23,942 nt of DNA, taken from Coprococcus sp. (GTDB lineage: Bacteria; Bacillota; Clostridia; Lachnospirales; Lachnospiraceae). The notes beneath the pieces are model-generated. The model had not been told where the DNA came from. It worked only from the letters and a program-made list of their open reading frames with translations, and searched no databases. Every line of letters starts with the position of its first letter. Positions within the stretch are counted from its first letter, which is position 1. The DNA lies in contig JAEDGN010000038.1 of NCBI GenBank assembly GCA_016297495.1, positions 1 through 23,942 on the forward strand. Direction: 5' to 3'. Both the position numbers and the translations under genes were made by a program. Below, one piece after another: positions 1 through 5,614 of the stretch.

Positions 1-152
1 ACCCATTCTGCCGGCGCACTGGCTGCTCCAATGAGTCCAAGTCCACCGGCATTCGATACGCCGGCTGCAAGATGATACTCAGCAACCCAGGCCATTCCGC
101 CCTGGATAATCGGATATTCAATTCCAAGTAACTCGGTCACTTCTGTCTTCAT
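1..152 (-). CDS. fabK: Enoyl-ACP reductase II, FMN-dependent (5' end only)
   Basis: Only the first 50 codons are in the window; the gene runs off the left edge. The N-terminus reads MKTEVTELLGIEYPIIQGGM, then a VSNAGGLGLIGAA segment. That is the first beta strand and glycine-rich FMN-phosphate region of the FabK/nitronate monooxygenase TIM-barrel family. FabK reduces trans-2-enoyl-ACP in the last step of each type II fatty-acid elongation cycle. The ATG is preceded by AGAGAGG at normal spacing. The gene lies 79 bp downstream of the acyl carrier protein gene on the same strand, the usual fabH-acpP-fabK order of Clostridia and streptococci. A stand-alone nitronate monooxygenase is the alternative, but the neighbours make FabK much more likely. 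Confidence 0.88.
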   Translation of the reverse strand, partial: MKTEVTELLGIEYPIIQGGMAWVAEYHLAAGVSNAGGLGLIGAASAPAEW

Positions 153-231
153 ATTACAACCTCTCTTTATCCAAAATAGTTGAGCCGGATGCGTGTCTGC
201 ATGATAATCGCAAACAACACCGCCAGACATT

Positions 232-453
232 TTACTGTAAACCGGAAATATAGTCTACAACACTGCCGATAGTTTTCAGCCCGCCGATGGCATCCGTATC
301 GATCTCAACACCAAATTCATCTTCAAAGGTCATGACCATATCCATCAGATCAAGGGAGTCTGCACCAAGAGACTCAAAAGTTGTTTCTGCTATTAAATCT
401 GCTGCATCCAAACCTAAACCTTCTGCTACAATTGCTTTTACTTTTTCTAACAT
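232..453 (-). CDS. acpP: Acyl carrier protein
   Basis: A 73-residue acidic protein with the ACP signature GADSLDLMDM. Ser33 is the site for 4'-phosphopantetheine attachment. The length and the predicted four-helix pattern fit a type II fatty-acid ACP, which carries growing acyl chains between the Fab enzymes in the cytoplasm. AAAGGAG precedes the ATG by about 8 bases. It sits between fabH and fabK on one strand, so it is very probably the dedicated fatty-acid ACP rather than one for a secondary pathway. The gap to fabH holds a small hairpin (495-522), which could allow separate control of the abundant ACP message. Confidence 0.95.
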   Translation of the reverse strand: MLEKVKAIVAEGLGLDAADLIAETTFESLGADSLDLMDMVMTFEDEFGVEIDTDAIGGLKTIGSVVDYISGLQ

Positions 454-494
454 GATTTTTTCTCCTTTAATTGATTGATTTTTTTATTATTTAA

Positions 495-522
495 CCCTGC
501 TGTTGATTATGCATATGCAGGG
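495..522 (-). other. Small hairpin between fabH and acpP
   Basis: CCCTGC (495-500) and GCAGGG (517-522) form a 6-bp stem around a 16-base loop. On the minus strand the stem is followed by TTAAATAATA, not a clean T-run, so it is a poor terminator for fabH. An mRNA processing or stabilising hairpin ahead of acpP is the more likely reading. The function is inferred only from position. Confidence 0.35.
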
Positions 523-540
523 ATTTTTAACACTTTATTT

Positions 541-1509
541 TTATGCCCACTCGAGCAAAGCGGCTCCCCAGGAAAGGCCTGCGCCATATCCTGCCAGAAC
601 AATTTTCTGTCCCGGCCCAAGCAGCCCCTTGCGGTTCAGCTCATCCAGCAGAATCGGTATGCTGGCTGATGATGTATTGCCATATTCCGCAATATTCATC
701 GGAAATTTGCTGATATCCGTTTTCATCCGTCTTGCTATGGATTCAATGATTCTCTGATTGGCCTGATGAAGAACAAACCAGTCAATATCATCTACTGACA
801 ATTCTGTTTTCTTAAGCAATTCTCTGACCACCTCAGGTACCCGCTTCACAGCAAATTTAAACACGGCCTGCCCATCCATATAGGTATAGGTCTTTCTATC
901 CTGTTCTTTCTCCTGCCAGTTCCTCTGATTGCGGCTCTCACAGGAAAGAACCTCTCCCTTAGCGCCATCGGAATGGGTCACCCATGGATAACATTCACCT
1001 TCCTCAGCCCTAAGTACCGCTGCTCCGGCGCCGTCGCCGAAAAGTATACAGCTGCCTCTGTCCTGCCAGTCAACGATAGTAGAAAGTGTCTCACTGCCAA
1101 TGACCAGCACCGTTTTACAGATACCTGCCGCAATATAGGCCTGAGCCGTATTATAAGCAAATACAAATCCACTGCAGGCAGCGCTCAGATCAAAGCATGT
1201 AGCTCTGACAGCCCCAATCGCTTTCTGAACTTCACAGGCTGTACACGGAATAATGGTATTGGGTGTGATAGTGGAAACGAGAATCATATCCAGCTCCTGC
1301 GCTTCCACCTGCCCATTCTCCAGAGCAGCCTGTCCTGCTTTGATGGCCATACTCACCGTCGTATCGTTATCCGCAATATGCCTTCTCACGATTCCGGTCC
1401 GTTCTCTGATCCATTCATCGCTGGTCTCCACTATTCCTGCAATATCATGATTATCCAGATAATGCTCCGGCACATAAGAACCGGTGCCGCATATTTTACC
1501 TCTCATCAT
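541..1509 (-). CDS. fabH: Beta-ketoacyl-ACP synthase III
   Basis: FabH condenses an acyl-CoA primer with malonyl-ACP to start fatty-acid synthesis. The catalytic triad is complete: Cys in DLSAACSGF, His in VLHQANQRI and Asn in GNTSSAS. They lie near residues 112, 248 and 278 from the start chosen here. A glycine-rich C-terminal GYGAGLSWGAALLEWA is typical. The open frame begins at 1521, but that ATG has no ribosome site. A GGAG inside its first two codons lies 6 bases before the ATG at 1509, and the resulting start (MMRGKICGTGSY) matches where the family usually begins. I therefore call 1509, giving 322 residues. It is the first gene of the fab cluster, downstream of a near-consensus promoter and a palindromic operator. 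Confidence 0.95.
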   Translation of the reverse strand: MMRGKICGTGSYVPEHYLDNHDIAGIVETSDEWIRERTGIVRRHIADNDTTVSMAIKAGQAALENGQVEAQELDMILVSTITPNTIIPCTACEVQKAIGAVRATCFDLSAACSGFVFAYNTAQAYIAAGICKTVLVIGSETLSTIVDWQDRGSCILFGDGAGAAVLRAEEGECYPWVTHSDGAKGEVLSCESRNQRNWQEKEQDRKTYTYMDGQAVFKFAVKRVPEVVRELLKKTELSVDDIDWFVLHQANQRIIESIARRMKTDISKFPMNIAEYGNTSSASIPILLDELNRKGLLGPGQKIVLAGYGAGLSWGAALLEWA

Positions 1510-1559
1510 CTCATTCTCCATTTTTATTTTTAAGTTCTTATATTTTTATTTTAAAATAT

Positions 1560-1572
1560 TTTGAAATTCAAA
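1560..1572. promoter_or_regulatory. FabT-like palindromic operator at the fabH promoter
   Basis: TTTGAA-A-TTCAAA is a perfect inverted repeat with one central base. It lies just after the predicted transcription start of the fabH promoter, where a bound repressor would block initiation. It resembles the TTTGATTATCAAA-type site of FabT, the MarR-family repressor of fatty-acid genes in streptococci. Assignment to a FabT homologue is inference; no fabT gene is visible in the window. Confidence 0.5.
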
Positions 1573-1581
1573 TCTTTTGAT

Positions 1582-1610
1582 AATATAACATATATGATAG
1601 TGTTTGGCAA
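1582..1610 (-). promoter_or_regulatory. fabH promoter
   Basis: On the minus strand TTGCCA (1605-1610) is followed after 17 bases by TATATT (1582-1587). A TG one base upstream of the -10 makes it an extended -10 element. Both hexamers match the sigma-A consensus at 5 of 6 positions. The predicted start is near 1575, leaving a leader of roughly 65 bases to fabH. Confidence 0.65.
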
Positions 1611-1766
1611 GAACTTTTTTTAGCTTTCTTTCCTGATTACGGTTCAGCCGATGTAACAGTTCAGCCGATAAACTTTAAGTCCGAATATGCTGAAATTCTA
1701 TGTGTGAAAAGGCTCAATTTATTATGGATATTGTCGTATACTGTCGAATATTGCGATAAATGATGA

Positions 1767-1795
1767 GTGAAATGAGAATTATGGCCAACTATAAT
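1767..1795 (+). promoter_or_regulatory. Candidate promoter of the holin-like toxin
   Basis: GTGAAA (1767-1772) and TATAAT (1790-1795) are 17 bases apart. The -10 is perfect and the -35 matches 4 of 6. The predicted start near 1802 gives the toxin mRNA an 80-base leader that can fold over its own ribosome site: TCACC at 1844-1848 pairs with GGTGA at 1872-1876. Upstream (1620-1766) I see no gene, only short direct repeats. Confidence 0.4.
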
Positions 1796-1881
1796 GAATT
1801 CATGAAAATAATATGTTTAACCGGGCAGCCGGGGGACGTGCTCTCACCCAATCCGAGACCTTACGGAAGGCGGTGATTATT

Positions 1882-1965
1882 ATGAGTACATATGAAGAAT
1901 TCATGATTATTTTGACCACTGGTCTATTAATTGTAGCCATTCTGAATCTGAAAAATAAGAAATAG
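1882..1965 (+). CDS. Putative holin-like toxin (27 aa, type I TA toxin)
   Basis: The peptide starts MSTYEEFMIILTTGLLIVAI and ends LNLKNKK. It has a short polar N-terminus, one hydrophobic helix at about residues 8-22 and a lysine-rich tail. This is the layout of the Hol_Tox family of tiny membrane peptides in Firmicutes, thought to depolarise the membrane when over-expressed. AAGGCGGTGA (1867-1876) matches the Shine-Dalgarno consensus AAGGAGGTGA at 9 of 10 positions and lies 5 bases before the ATG. That site can be masked by the leader hairpin TCACC/GGTGA. The stop codon lies inside a 15-bp inverted repeat, and a convergent antisense RNA starts just beyond, which is the architecture of type I toxin-antitoxin loci. 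Toxicity is family knowledge and not shown here. Confidence 0.75.
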   Translation: MSTYEEFMIILTTGLLIVAILNLKNKK

Positions 1966-2056
1966 CCGTCCTGCTCCCGAAAAAAGTAGACGGCTATTTC
2001 TTAGCAAAAAACTTCGCCGGGTCGGGTGAGTGCAGTCACCTTCCGGCTCCCTTGTT
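1951..2056 (-). ncRNA. Predicted antisense antitoxin RNA to the holin-like toxin
   Basis: A transcript of about 106 bases is predicted from a start near 2056, set by the perfect promoter at 2063-2091, to the T-rich sequence after the hairpin at 1956-2003. It overlaps the last codons and 3' end of the toxin message. Its 5' part (TTAAC, AGCCGG, TCACCC) resembles the leader of the toxin RNA at 1816-1850, so the two RNAs start with related sequences. Its TCACC and GGTGA segments are complementary to GGTGA and TCACC around the toxin ribosome site. A GCCGG/CCGGC hairpin followed by GAAGTTTTTT (about 2009-2047) could end a shorter form. Confidence 0.6.
1956..2003 (-). terminator. Shared terminator hairpin between toxin and antitoxin
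   Basis: TAAGAAATAGCCGTC (1956-1970) and its exact complement (1989-2003) form a 15-bp stem with an 18-base loop. On the minus strand the stem is followed by TTTTT, a good intrinsic terminator. On the plus strand the GC core is followed by an imperfect TATTTCTT. It probably ends both convergent transcripts. Confidence 0.65.
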
Positions 2057-2062
2057 AAGTAT

Positions 2063-2091
2063 ATTATATGTTACTCAGGCATATTTGTCAA
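2063..2091 (-). promoter_or_regulatory. Perfect consensus promoter for the antitoxin RNA
   Basis: On the minus strand TTGACA (2086-2091) and TATAAT (2063-2068) are separated by exactly 17 bases, a full match to the sigma-A consensus. It lies between the pyrC stop (2129) and the toxin locus and points away from any protein gene. Its only sensible product is the antisense RNA. Confidence 0.8.
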
Positions 2092-2128
2092 ACATAAAAA
2101 ACTTCGATCTTTCAAAATAACCCCCTGG

Positions 2129-3391
2129 CTACCCCTGATAGACGATTTTTCCCGCGCAGATCGTATAATGAACTTTGCCCGGAAGCTCCCAGCCTTTAAA
2201 TGGACTGTTGGAAGCCTTCGATGCGAAATGGTCCACTGTCCAGCGTTCCTTTTCTCCAAAGATGACAATATCCGCCGGTGCATCCTGGGTGATACTGCCC
2301 GGAATCATTCTGTAGAATTCCGCCGGTTTTTTGCTCATACAGGCCATCAGCTCCATTAAAGTCAGATGTCCCGGCTCTACCAGAGACAGCAGACCGAGAC
2401 CCAAAGATGTCTCCAGCCCTGTAATGCCGCTCGGCGCACTGCCAAGAGGCTTTTCCTTCTCCTCCGTACTGTGAGGCGCATGGTCCGTAACGATCATATC
2501 AATGGTACCATCCTTCAGTCCTTCAATAATCTTCATCCTGTCTTCCTCTGTCCTGAGAGGAGGATTCATCCTGGCCAGTGTTCCGTATTTCAATACAGCG
2601 TCTTCCGTCAAGGTAAAATGATGAGGTGTGGCCTCCGCATGAATATCCGCTCCCAGCTTCTTCGCTGTTCTGACCAGTTCCACAGAATTGCCGGAGCTGA
2701 TATGCTGAATACAGACAGGCGCACCTGTATGCAATGCCAGTATACAATCTCTCGCCACCATCACATCCTCTGCTGTCCTGGAAGCGCCGCCATAATTCAG
2801 CTGTTTAGACACCCTTCCCTGATGAACTCCGGCCTGCTTAATAAACAGCGGATCCTCCTCATGAAGGCTGATCGGCATATCCAGATCTCTGGCCTTCTCC
2901 ATGGCTGTTACCAGCAGCTTCTCATCCATGATCGGAATACCGTCGTCTGTGAATCCTGCAGCCCCGGCCACTGCCAGCGCATCCATATCCACCAGTTCTT
3001 TTCCTTTCAGATCTTTGCTTACTGATGCAGCCTGAAGCACATGAATTCCTGTTGTCTCGCCCTTCTCCTGGACATACTGCAGTGTTTCAATACTATCCAC
3101 CACCGGCTTTGTATTGGCCATGCAGACAACCGTCGTAAAACCGCCTCTGGCCGCCGCAGCCGCCCCTGTATTGATATCCTCTTTATAGGTCAGCCCCGGA
3201 TCCCTGAAGTGAACATGGACATCCACAAGCCCCGGCGCCACCACAAGCCCCGTGGCATCAATGATCTGCGCCCCGTCAGCCTCAAGACCATGACCGGTTT
3301 CCTCAATGACAGAATCTTTAATAAGAACATCCATCACCTCGTCCGCACCTGTCACCGGATCCACCACTCTGCCGTTTTGAATCAAAATCAT
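2129..3391 (-). CDS. pyrC: Dihydroorotase, class I
   Basis: This enzyme cyclises N-carbamoyl-aspartate to dihydroorotate, the third step of pyrimidine synthesis. The 420 residues carry the class I metal site: His59 and His61 in DVHVHFRDPG, Asp150, His177, His230, and Asp303 in VTDHAPH. Arg63 and Asn93 (MANTKP) are the usual substrate-binding residues. The HVHFRDPG and TDHAPH motifs favour dihydroorotase over the related allantoinase and hydantoinase, although a purine island lies further along. AGGAGG precedes the ATG by about 11 bases. It is separated from other pyr genes. It follows DUF3877 by 74 bp on the same strand, and a dyad sits in that gap, so it may have its own control. Confidence 0.9.
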   Translation of the reverse strand: MILIQNGRVVDPVTGADEVMDVLIKDSVIEETGHGLEADGAQIIDATGLVVAPGLVDVHVHFRDPGLTYKEDINTGAAAAARGGFTTVVCMANTKPVVDSIETLQYVQEKGETTGIHVLQAASVSKDLKGKELVDMDALAVAGAAGFTDDGIPIMDEKLLVTAMEKARDLDMPISLHEEDPLFIKQAGVHQGRVSKQLNYGGASRTAEDVMVARDCILALHTGAPVCIQHISSGNSVELVRTAKKLGADIHAEATPHHFTLTEDAVLKYGTLARMNPPLRTEEDRMKIIEGLKDGTIDMIVTDHAPHSTEEKEKPLGSAPSGITGLETSLGLGLLSLVEPGHLTLMELMACMSKKPAEFYRMIPGSITQDAPADIVIFGEKERWTVDHFASKASNSPFKGWELPGKVHYTICAGKIVYQG

Positions 3392-3423
3392 AGTAATAAA
3401 ACCTCCTGTATTTTTATCTTAAC

Positions 3424-3447
3424 GTCTTAAACCATCGGTTTAATGAC
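3424..3447. other. Dyad upstream of pyrC
   Basis: GTCTTAAACC and GGTTTAATGAC face each other around ATC, pairing 10 bp with one bulged T. On the plus strand it is followed by TTTTT, but no plus-strand transcript is known here. It is therefore either a fortuitous terminator or an operator 33 bp upstream of the pyrC start. Its CATCGGTTT core recurs in both arms of the inverted repeat at 4923-5005. Confidence 0.35.
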
Positions 3448-3465
3448 TTTTTCTCATATCCCTCT

Positions 3466-4014
3466 TTATTCCTCAATCAGGAGCAGATAATCCTCCTTCA
3501 TAAAGCGATGATAGATCGTATGTCCCATTTCCATTTTAATACAGTAATAATACTCATCAAATGATGCATCTTTAAAATAAACCACATAATCAAAATCTGT
3601 CCCCGGCGCCATCTCTTCACAGGTATACTCCCGTCCGGACTGTTCAAAACACTGACAGATTTCTTCAATGGTCAGACTGTGATTGGACGCGAACAGCTCA
3701 ATGACCGCTTTTAAAAAAAGCGGATCCGGAATCTTTTTTGCCACATATTCCGCTCCTTTTGGAGACACCATGATTTCTATTCTGCCTTTATGCGCGGAAA
3801 ACGCCAATGATCCCATCTCGGTATTCTGCAATTCTTCCGTCTCTCTGAGAACTGTAAGCATCTGTTTCTCATCCTGATAATCCGTTTCCAACAGCGCATT
3901 CAGGGAAGACACGGGAAAGTACAGCCGGATGACCTCCCTCTCAAATCCCAGCTTCAGCTGAGCCTCCTTAATCTGTTCAATCACATTCTTAATCAATCTG
4001 TTTATATTCATCAT
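3466..4014 (-). CDS. DUF3877 family protein, function unknown
   Basis: The 182-residue product begins MMNINRLIKNVIEQIKEAQL and contains LGFEREVIRLYFPVSSLNALL. I recognise this as the DUF3877 family of Clostridia, which has no assigned function. There is no signal peptide or membrane helix; the C-terminal half is rich in acidic and tyrosine residues (DEYYYCIKMEMG). The open frame extends upstream to 4209, but that extension overlaps the end of the hemolysin III gene and reads non-conserved sequence. AGAGGTGA just before 4014 fixes the start there; the ATG at 4011 is the only close alternative. A terminator hairpin lies directly upstream, with a weak -10 (TATAAT, 4069-4074) beside it. Confidence 0.75.
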   Translation of the reverse strand: MMNINRLIKNVIEQIKEAQLKLGFEREVIRLYFPVSSLNALLETDYQDEKQMLTVLRETEELQNTEMGSLAFSAHKGRIEIMVSPKGAEYVAKKIPDPLFLKAVIELFASNHSLTIEEICQCFEQSGREYTCEEMAPGTDFDYVVYFKDASFDEYYYCIKMEMGHTIYHRFMKEDYLLLIEE

Positions 4015-4029
4015 CCTGTCACCTCTCAC

Positions 4030-4068
4030 AAAAAAGGATGGAATCACTTTTTCGATAATCCATCCTTT
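4030..4068 (-). terminator. Terminator after the hemolysin III gene
   Basis: AAAGGATGGA (4033-4042) and TCCATCCTTT (4059-4068) form a perfect 10-bp stem with a 16-base loop. On the minus strand the stem ends in a run of six T (4030-4035). It lies 59 bp after the hemolysin III stop and directly before DUF3877, so the two genes are likely separate units or partly attenuated. Confidence 0.75.
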
Positions 4069-4126
4069 ATTATATAACGTATATTTAATTTTTTCCACAG
4101 TATTTGTCCTGCAATTATCAGAATAT

Positions 4127-4843
4127 CTACCCGGCCAATGGCAGATAATTGTACATGACAATATAGTGACAAAGGCTTCCTGCCATGACAAATACATGAA
4201 AGAGCTCATGACATCCGAAATATTGGAATCTGTTATGGAAAACCGGGAATTTCATGGCATAAATGACACCACCCACAGTGTAAAGGATACCGCCCAGCAG
4301 CAGCCACAGGAACGCACCCATTGACAGATTGGCAATGAGCTGCGGCATGGCCAGCACACATGTCCATCCCATTCCGATATAGATCACGGATGAAAACCAC
4401 TTCGGGCATGTTACCCAGAATCCTTTCAGAATGATACCGGCCAAAGCCAGTCCCCAGACAATCATCATGAGCCTGGTACCCGTTGTACCGCGAATAGCGG
4501 TCAGACATACGGGCGTATAAGATCCTGCAATCAGTACAAAAATCATCATATGATCGATTTTTTTCAAAACCAGATTTGCCTTTTCTGAAATATCAAAGGT
4601 ATGATATGCCGAACTTGCACCATAAAGCAAAATCATACTCACCATAAATACACTCAGCCCCAGCATTGCCAGAAAATCTGCTCCTTCTCCCGAAGCATGC
4701 ACCAGCAGCACCGGAGTCATCAGAATTGCGGCAATAAAGCCTATAAAATGTGTCCCTGCACTCCCGGGATCCTTAACCCTGAAACGCAGATCTTTCCTTA
4801 CATCGGGAATATGCATATCCTTTGTCATAGCGTGAGCATCCAT
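4127..4843 (-). CDS. trhA: Hemolysin III / TrhA family membrane protein
   Basis: A 238-residue polytopic protein of the HlyIII/PAQR family with about seven hydrophobic segments. The conserved metal-site residues are present: Ser78 and His81 in SSAYHTF, Asp98 in DHMMIFVLIAGSYTP, and His212 and His216 in HELFHVFVMAG, with a further His near 226. Bacterial members have been linked to membrane homeostasis; haemolytic activity should not be assumed from the name. GAGGAGGAGA precedes the ATG. It is divergent from a DUF1836 regulator, and its promoter (TTGACA-17-TAAAAT) lies between the two arms of a large inverted repeat, so control by that regulator is plausible. The strong terminator downstream suggests a single-gene unit. 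Confidence 0.88.
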   Translation of the reverse strand: MDAHAMTKDMHIPDVRKDLRFRVKDPGSAGTHFIGFIAAILMTPVLLVHASGEGADFLAMLGLSVFMVSMILLYGASSAYHTFDISEKANLVLKKIDHMMIFVLIAGSYTPVCLTAIRGTTGTRLMMIVWGLALAGIILKGFWVTCPKWFSSVIYIGMGWTCVLAMPQLIANLSMGAFLWLLLGGILYTVGGVIYAMKFPVFHNRFQYFGCHELFHVFVMAGSLCHYIVMYNYLPLAG

Positions 4844-4922
4844 TCTGTCTCCTCCTCATTCTTAATTCAAACAGCAAACCTCTCTTAGGCTTCTGTTCTG
4901 CCTGTCAACATGTCATATTTAT

Positions 4923-5005
4923 ATCATCGGTTTTTCAATAACTCTTTATGCATTATTTTAATCTACTTTATTTATTATGTCAAGAGTTTTTAAAAAACCG
5001 ATGAT
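4923..5005. repeat. Inverted repeat in the trhA/DUF1836 promoter region
   Basis: The arms 4923-4944 and 4984-5005 are 22 bp each with two mismatches; the outer 13 bp (ATCATCGGTTTTT) match exactly. They flank the trhA promoter: one arm abuts its -35 and the other lies just after its predicted start. The right arm is also just upstream of the DUF1836 promoter. This fits paired operator half-sites for a divergent regulator. A small mobile-element remnant is a less likely alternative. Confidence 0.6.
4955..4983 (-). promoter_or_regulatory. trhA promoter
   Basis: Minus-strand TTGACA (4978-4983), a 17-base spacer and TAAAAT (4955-4960). The -35 is perfect and the -10 matches 5 of 6. The start is near 4948, giving a leader of about 105 bases. 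Confidence 0.7.
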
Positions 5006-5014
5006 GAAGTTTTG

Positions 5015-5043
5015 TTTACATATTAAAGATTTTGCATTATAAT
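5015..5043 (+). promoter_or_regulatory. Promoter of the DUF1836 gene
   Basis: TTTACA (5015-5020), a 17-base spacer and a perfect TATAAT (5038-5043). The start is near 5050, about 52 bases before the ATG. The right arm of the inverted repeat lies 10 bp upstream of the -35. Confidence 0.75.
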
Positions 5044-5101
5044 ATACGTATTATCATATGGAACAGCTATAATTTTGCTCCATACTAACAGGGAGGGTTA
5101 T

Positions 5102-5614
5102 ATGAATCAGGATATGAAAAAAGAAATGACCGCACCCATCCGGGATTTCCACTTACCAAGATATCAGGAAATCCCGGAGGTCGGTCTTTATCTGGAACAA
5201 ACTGCCAAATATATCGCCGGTTATCTGGAACCGCTGCAGGACATCAGTATCACCGGCTCCATGATCAGCAATTATGTGAAAAAAAAGCTTGTGGCCAATC
5301 CGGTGAAAAAACAGTATAGCCGTGACCAGATTGCCTATCTGATCTTTATCGCCATTGCCAAATCCGTTCTGTCCCTCGATAATGTCCGTGTCATGCTGGA
5401 TATGCAGCGTCAGATCTGTGACAGCCGGACAGCTTACGATTATTTTTGTACGGAATTTGAAAATATCGCAGCCCATGTTTTTGGTCTCAGAGAATACCCG
5501 GATATGTTGGACACAGATGATTCAGCTGAGAAAAACATGCTCCGCAATATGATTATTACCGTTGCCCACAAAATCTATCTGGACAGGTATTTTTCGCTGC
5601 TGCGGTCATCCTGA
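5102..5614 (+). CDS. DUF1836 domain protein, probable DNA-binding regulator
   Basis: A 170-residue protein of the DUF1836 family. These proteins have a MerR-like helix-turn-helix: here ISITGSMISNYVKKKLVANP then KKQYSRDQIAYLIFIAIAK, roughly residues 50-95. The rest is helical and of unknown role. GGGAGG sits 6 bases before the ATG at 5102; the earlier TTG at 5075 has no ribosome site and is rejected. It is divergent from trhA and has its own strong promoter. Its last 59 bases overlap the end of pdxT on the other strand. Regulation of trhA, and perhaps pyrC, is inferred only from position and the shared CATCGGTTT core. Confidence 0.75.
   Translation: MNQDMKKEMTAPIRDFHLPRYQEIPEVGLYLEQTAKYIAGYLEPLQDISITGSMISNYVKKKLVANPVKKQYSRDQIAYLIFIAIAKSVLSLDNVRVMLDMQRQICDSRTAYDYFCTEFENIAAHVFGLREYPDMLDTDDSAEKNMLRNMIITVAHKIYLDRYFSLLRSS

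Noticed and set aside
2366..3025. Long plus-strand open frame opposite pyrC (219 codons)
   Set aside because: It lies wholly antisense to the well-supported dihydroorotase, has no ribosome site, and its Cys/Arg/His/Gln-rich composition is typical of a shadow frame.
2129..3391. Allantoinase or hydantoinase identity for the amidohydrolase
   Set aside because: The purine island made this tempting, but HVHFRDPG, NTKP and TDHAPH fit class I dihydroorotase, and the gene lies about 5 kb from the purine genes behind unrelated loci.
3424..3452. Plus-strand intrinsic terminator before pyrC
   Set aside because: The stem plus TTTTT looks like one, but no plus-strand gene ends nearby, so it is listed only as a dyad of unknown role.
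4015..4209. N-terminal extension of the DUF3877 frame
   Set aside because: It overlaps the trhA 3' end and a terminator, and a ribosome site directly precedes the internal ATG at 4014.
5075..5101. TTG start nine codons upstream of the DUF1836 ATG
   Set aside because: No Shine-Dalgarno before the TTG, whereas GGGAGG is ideally placed for the ATG at 5102.
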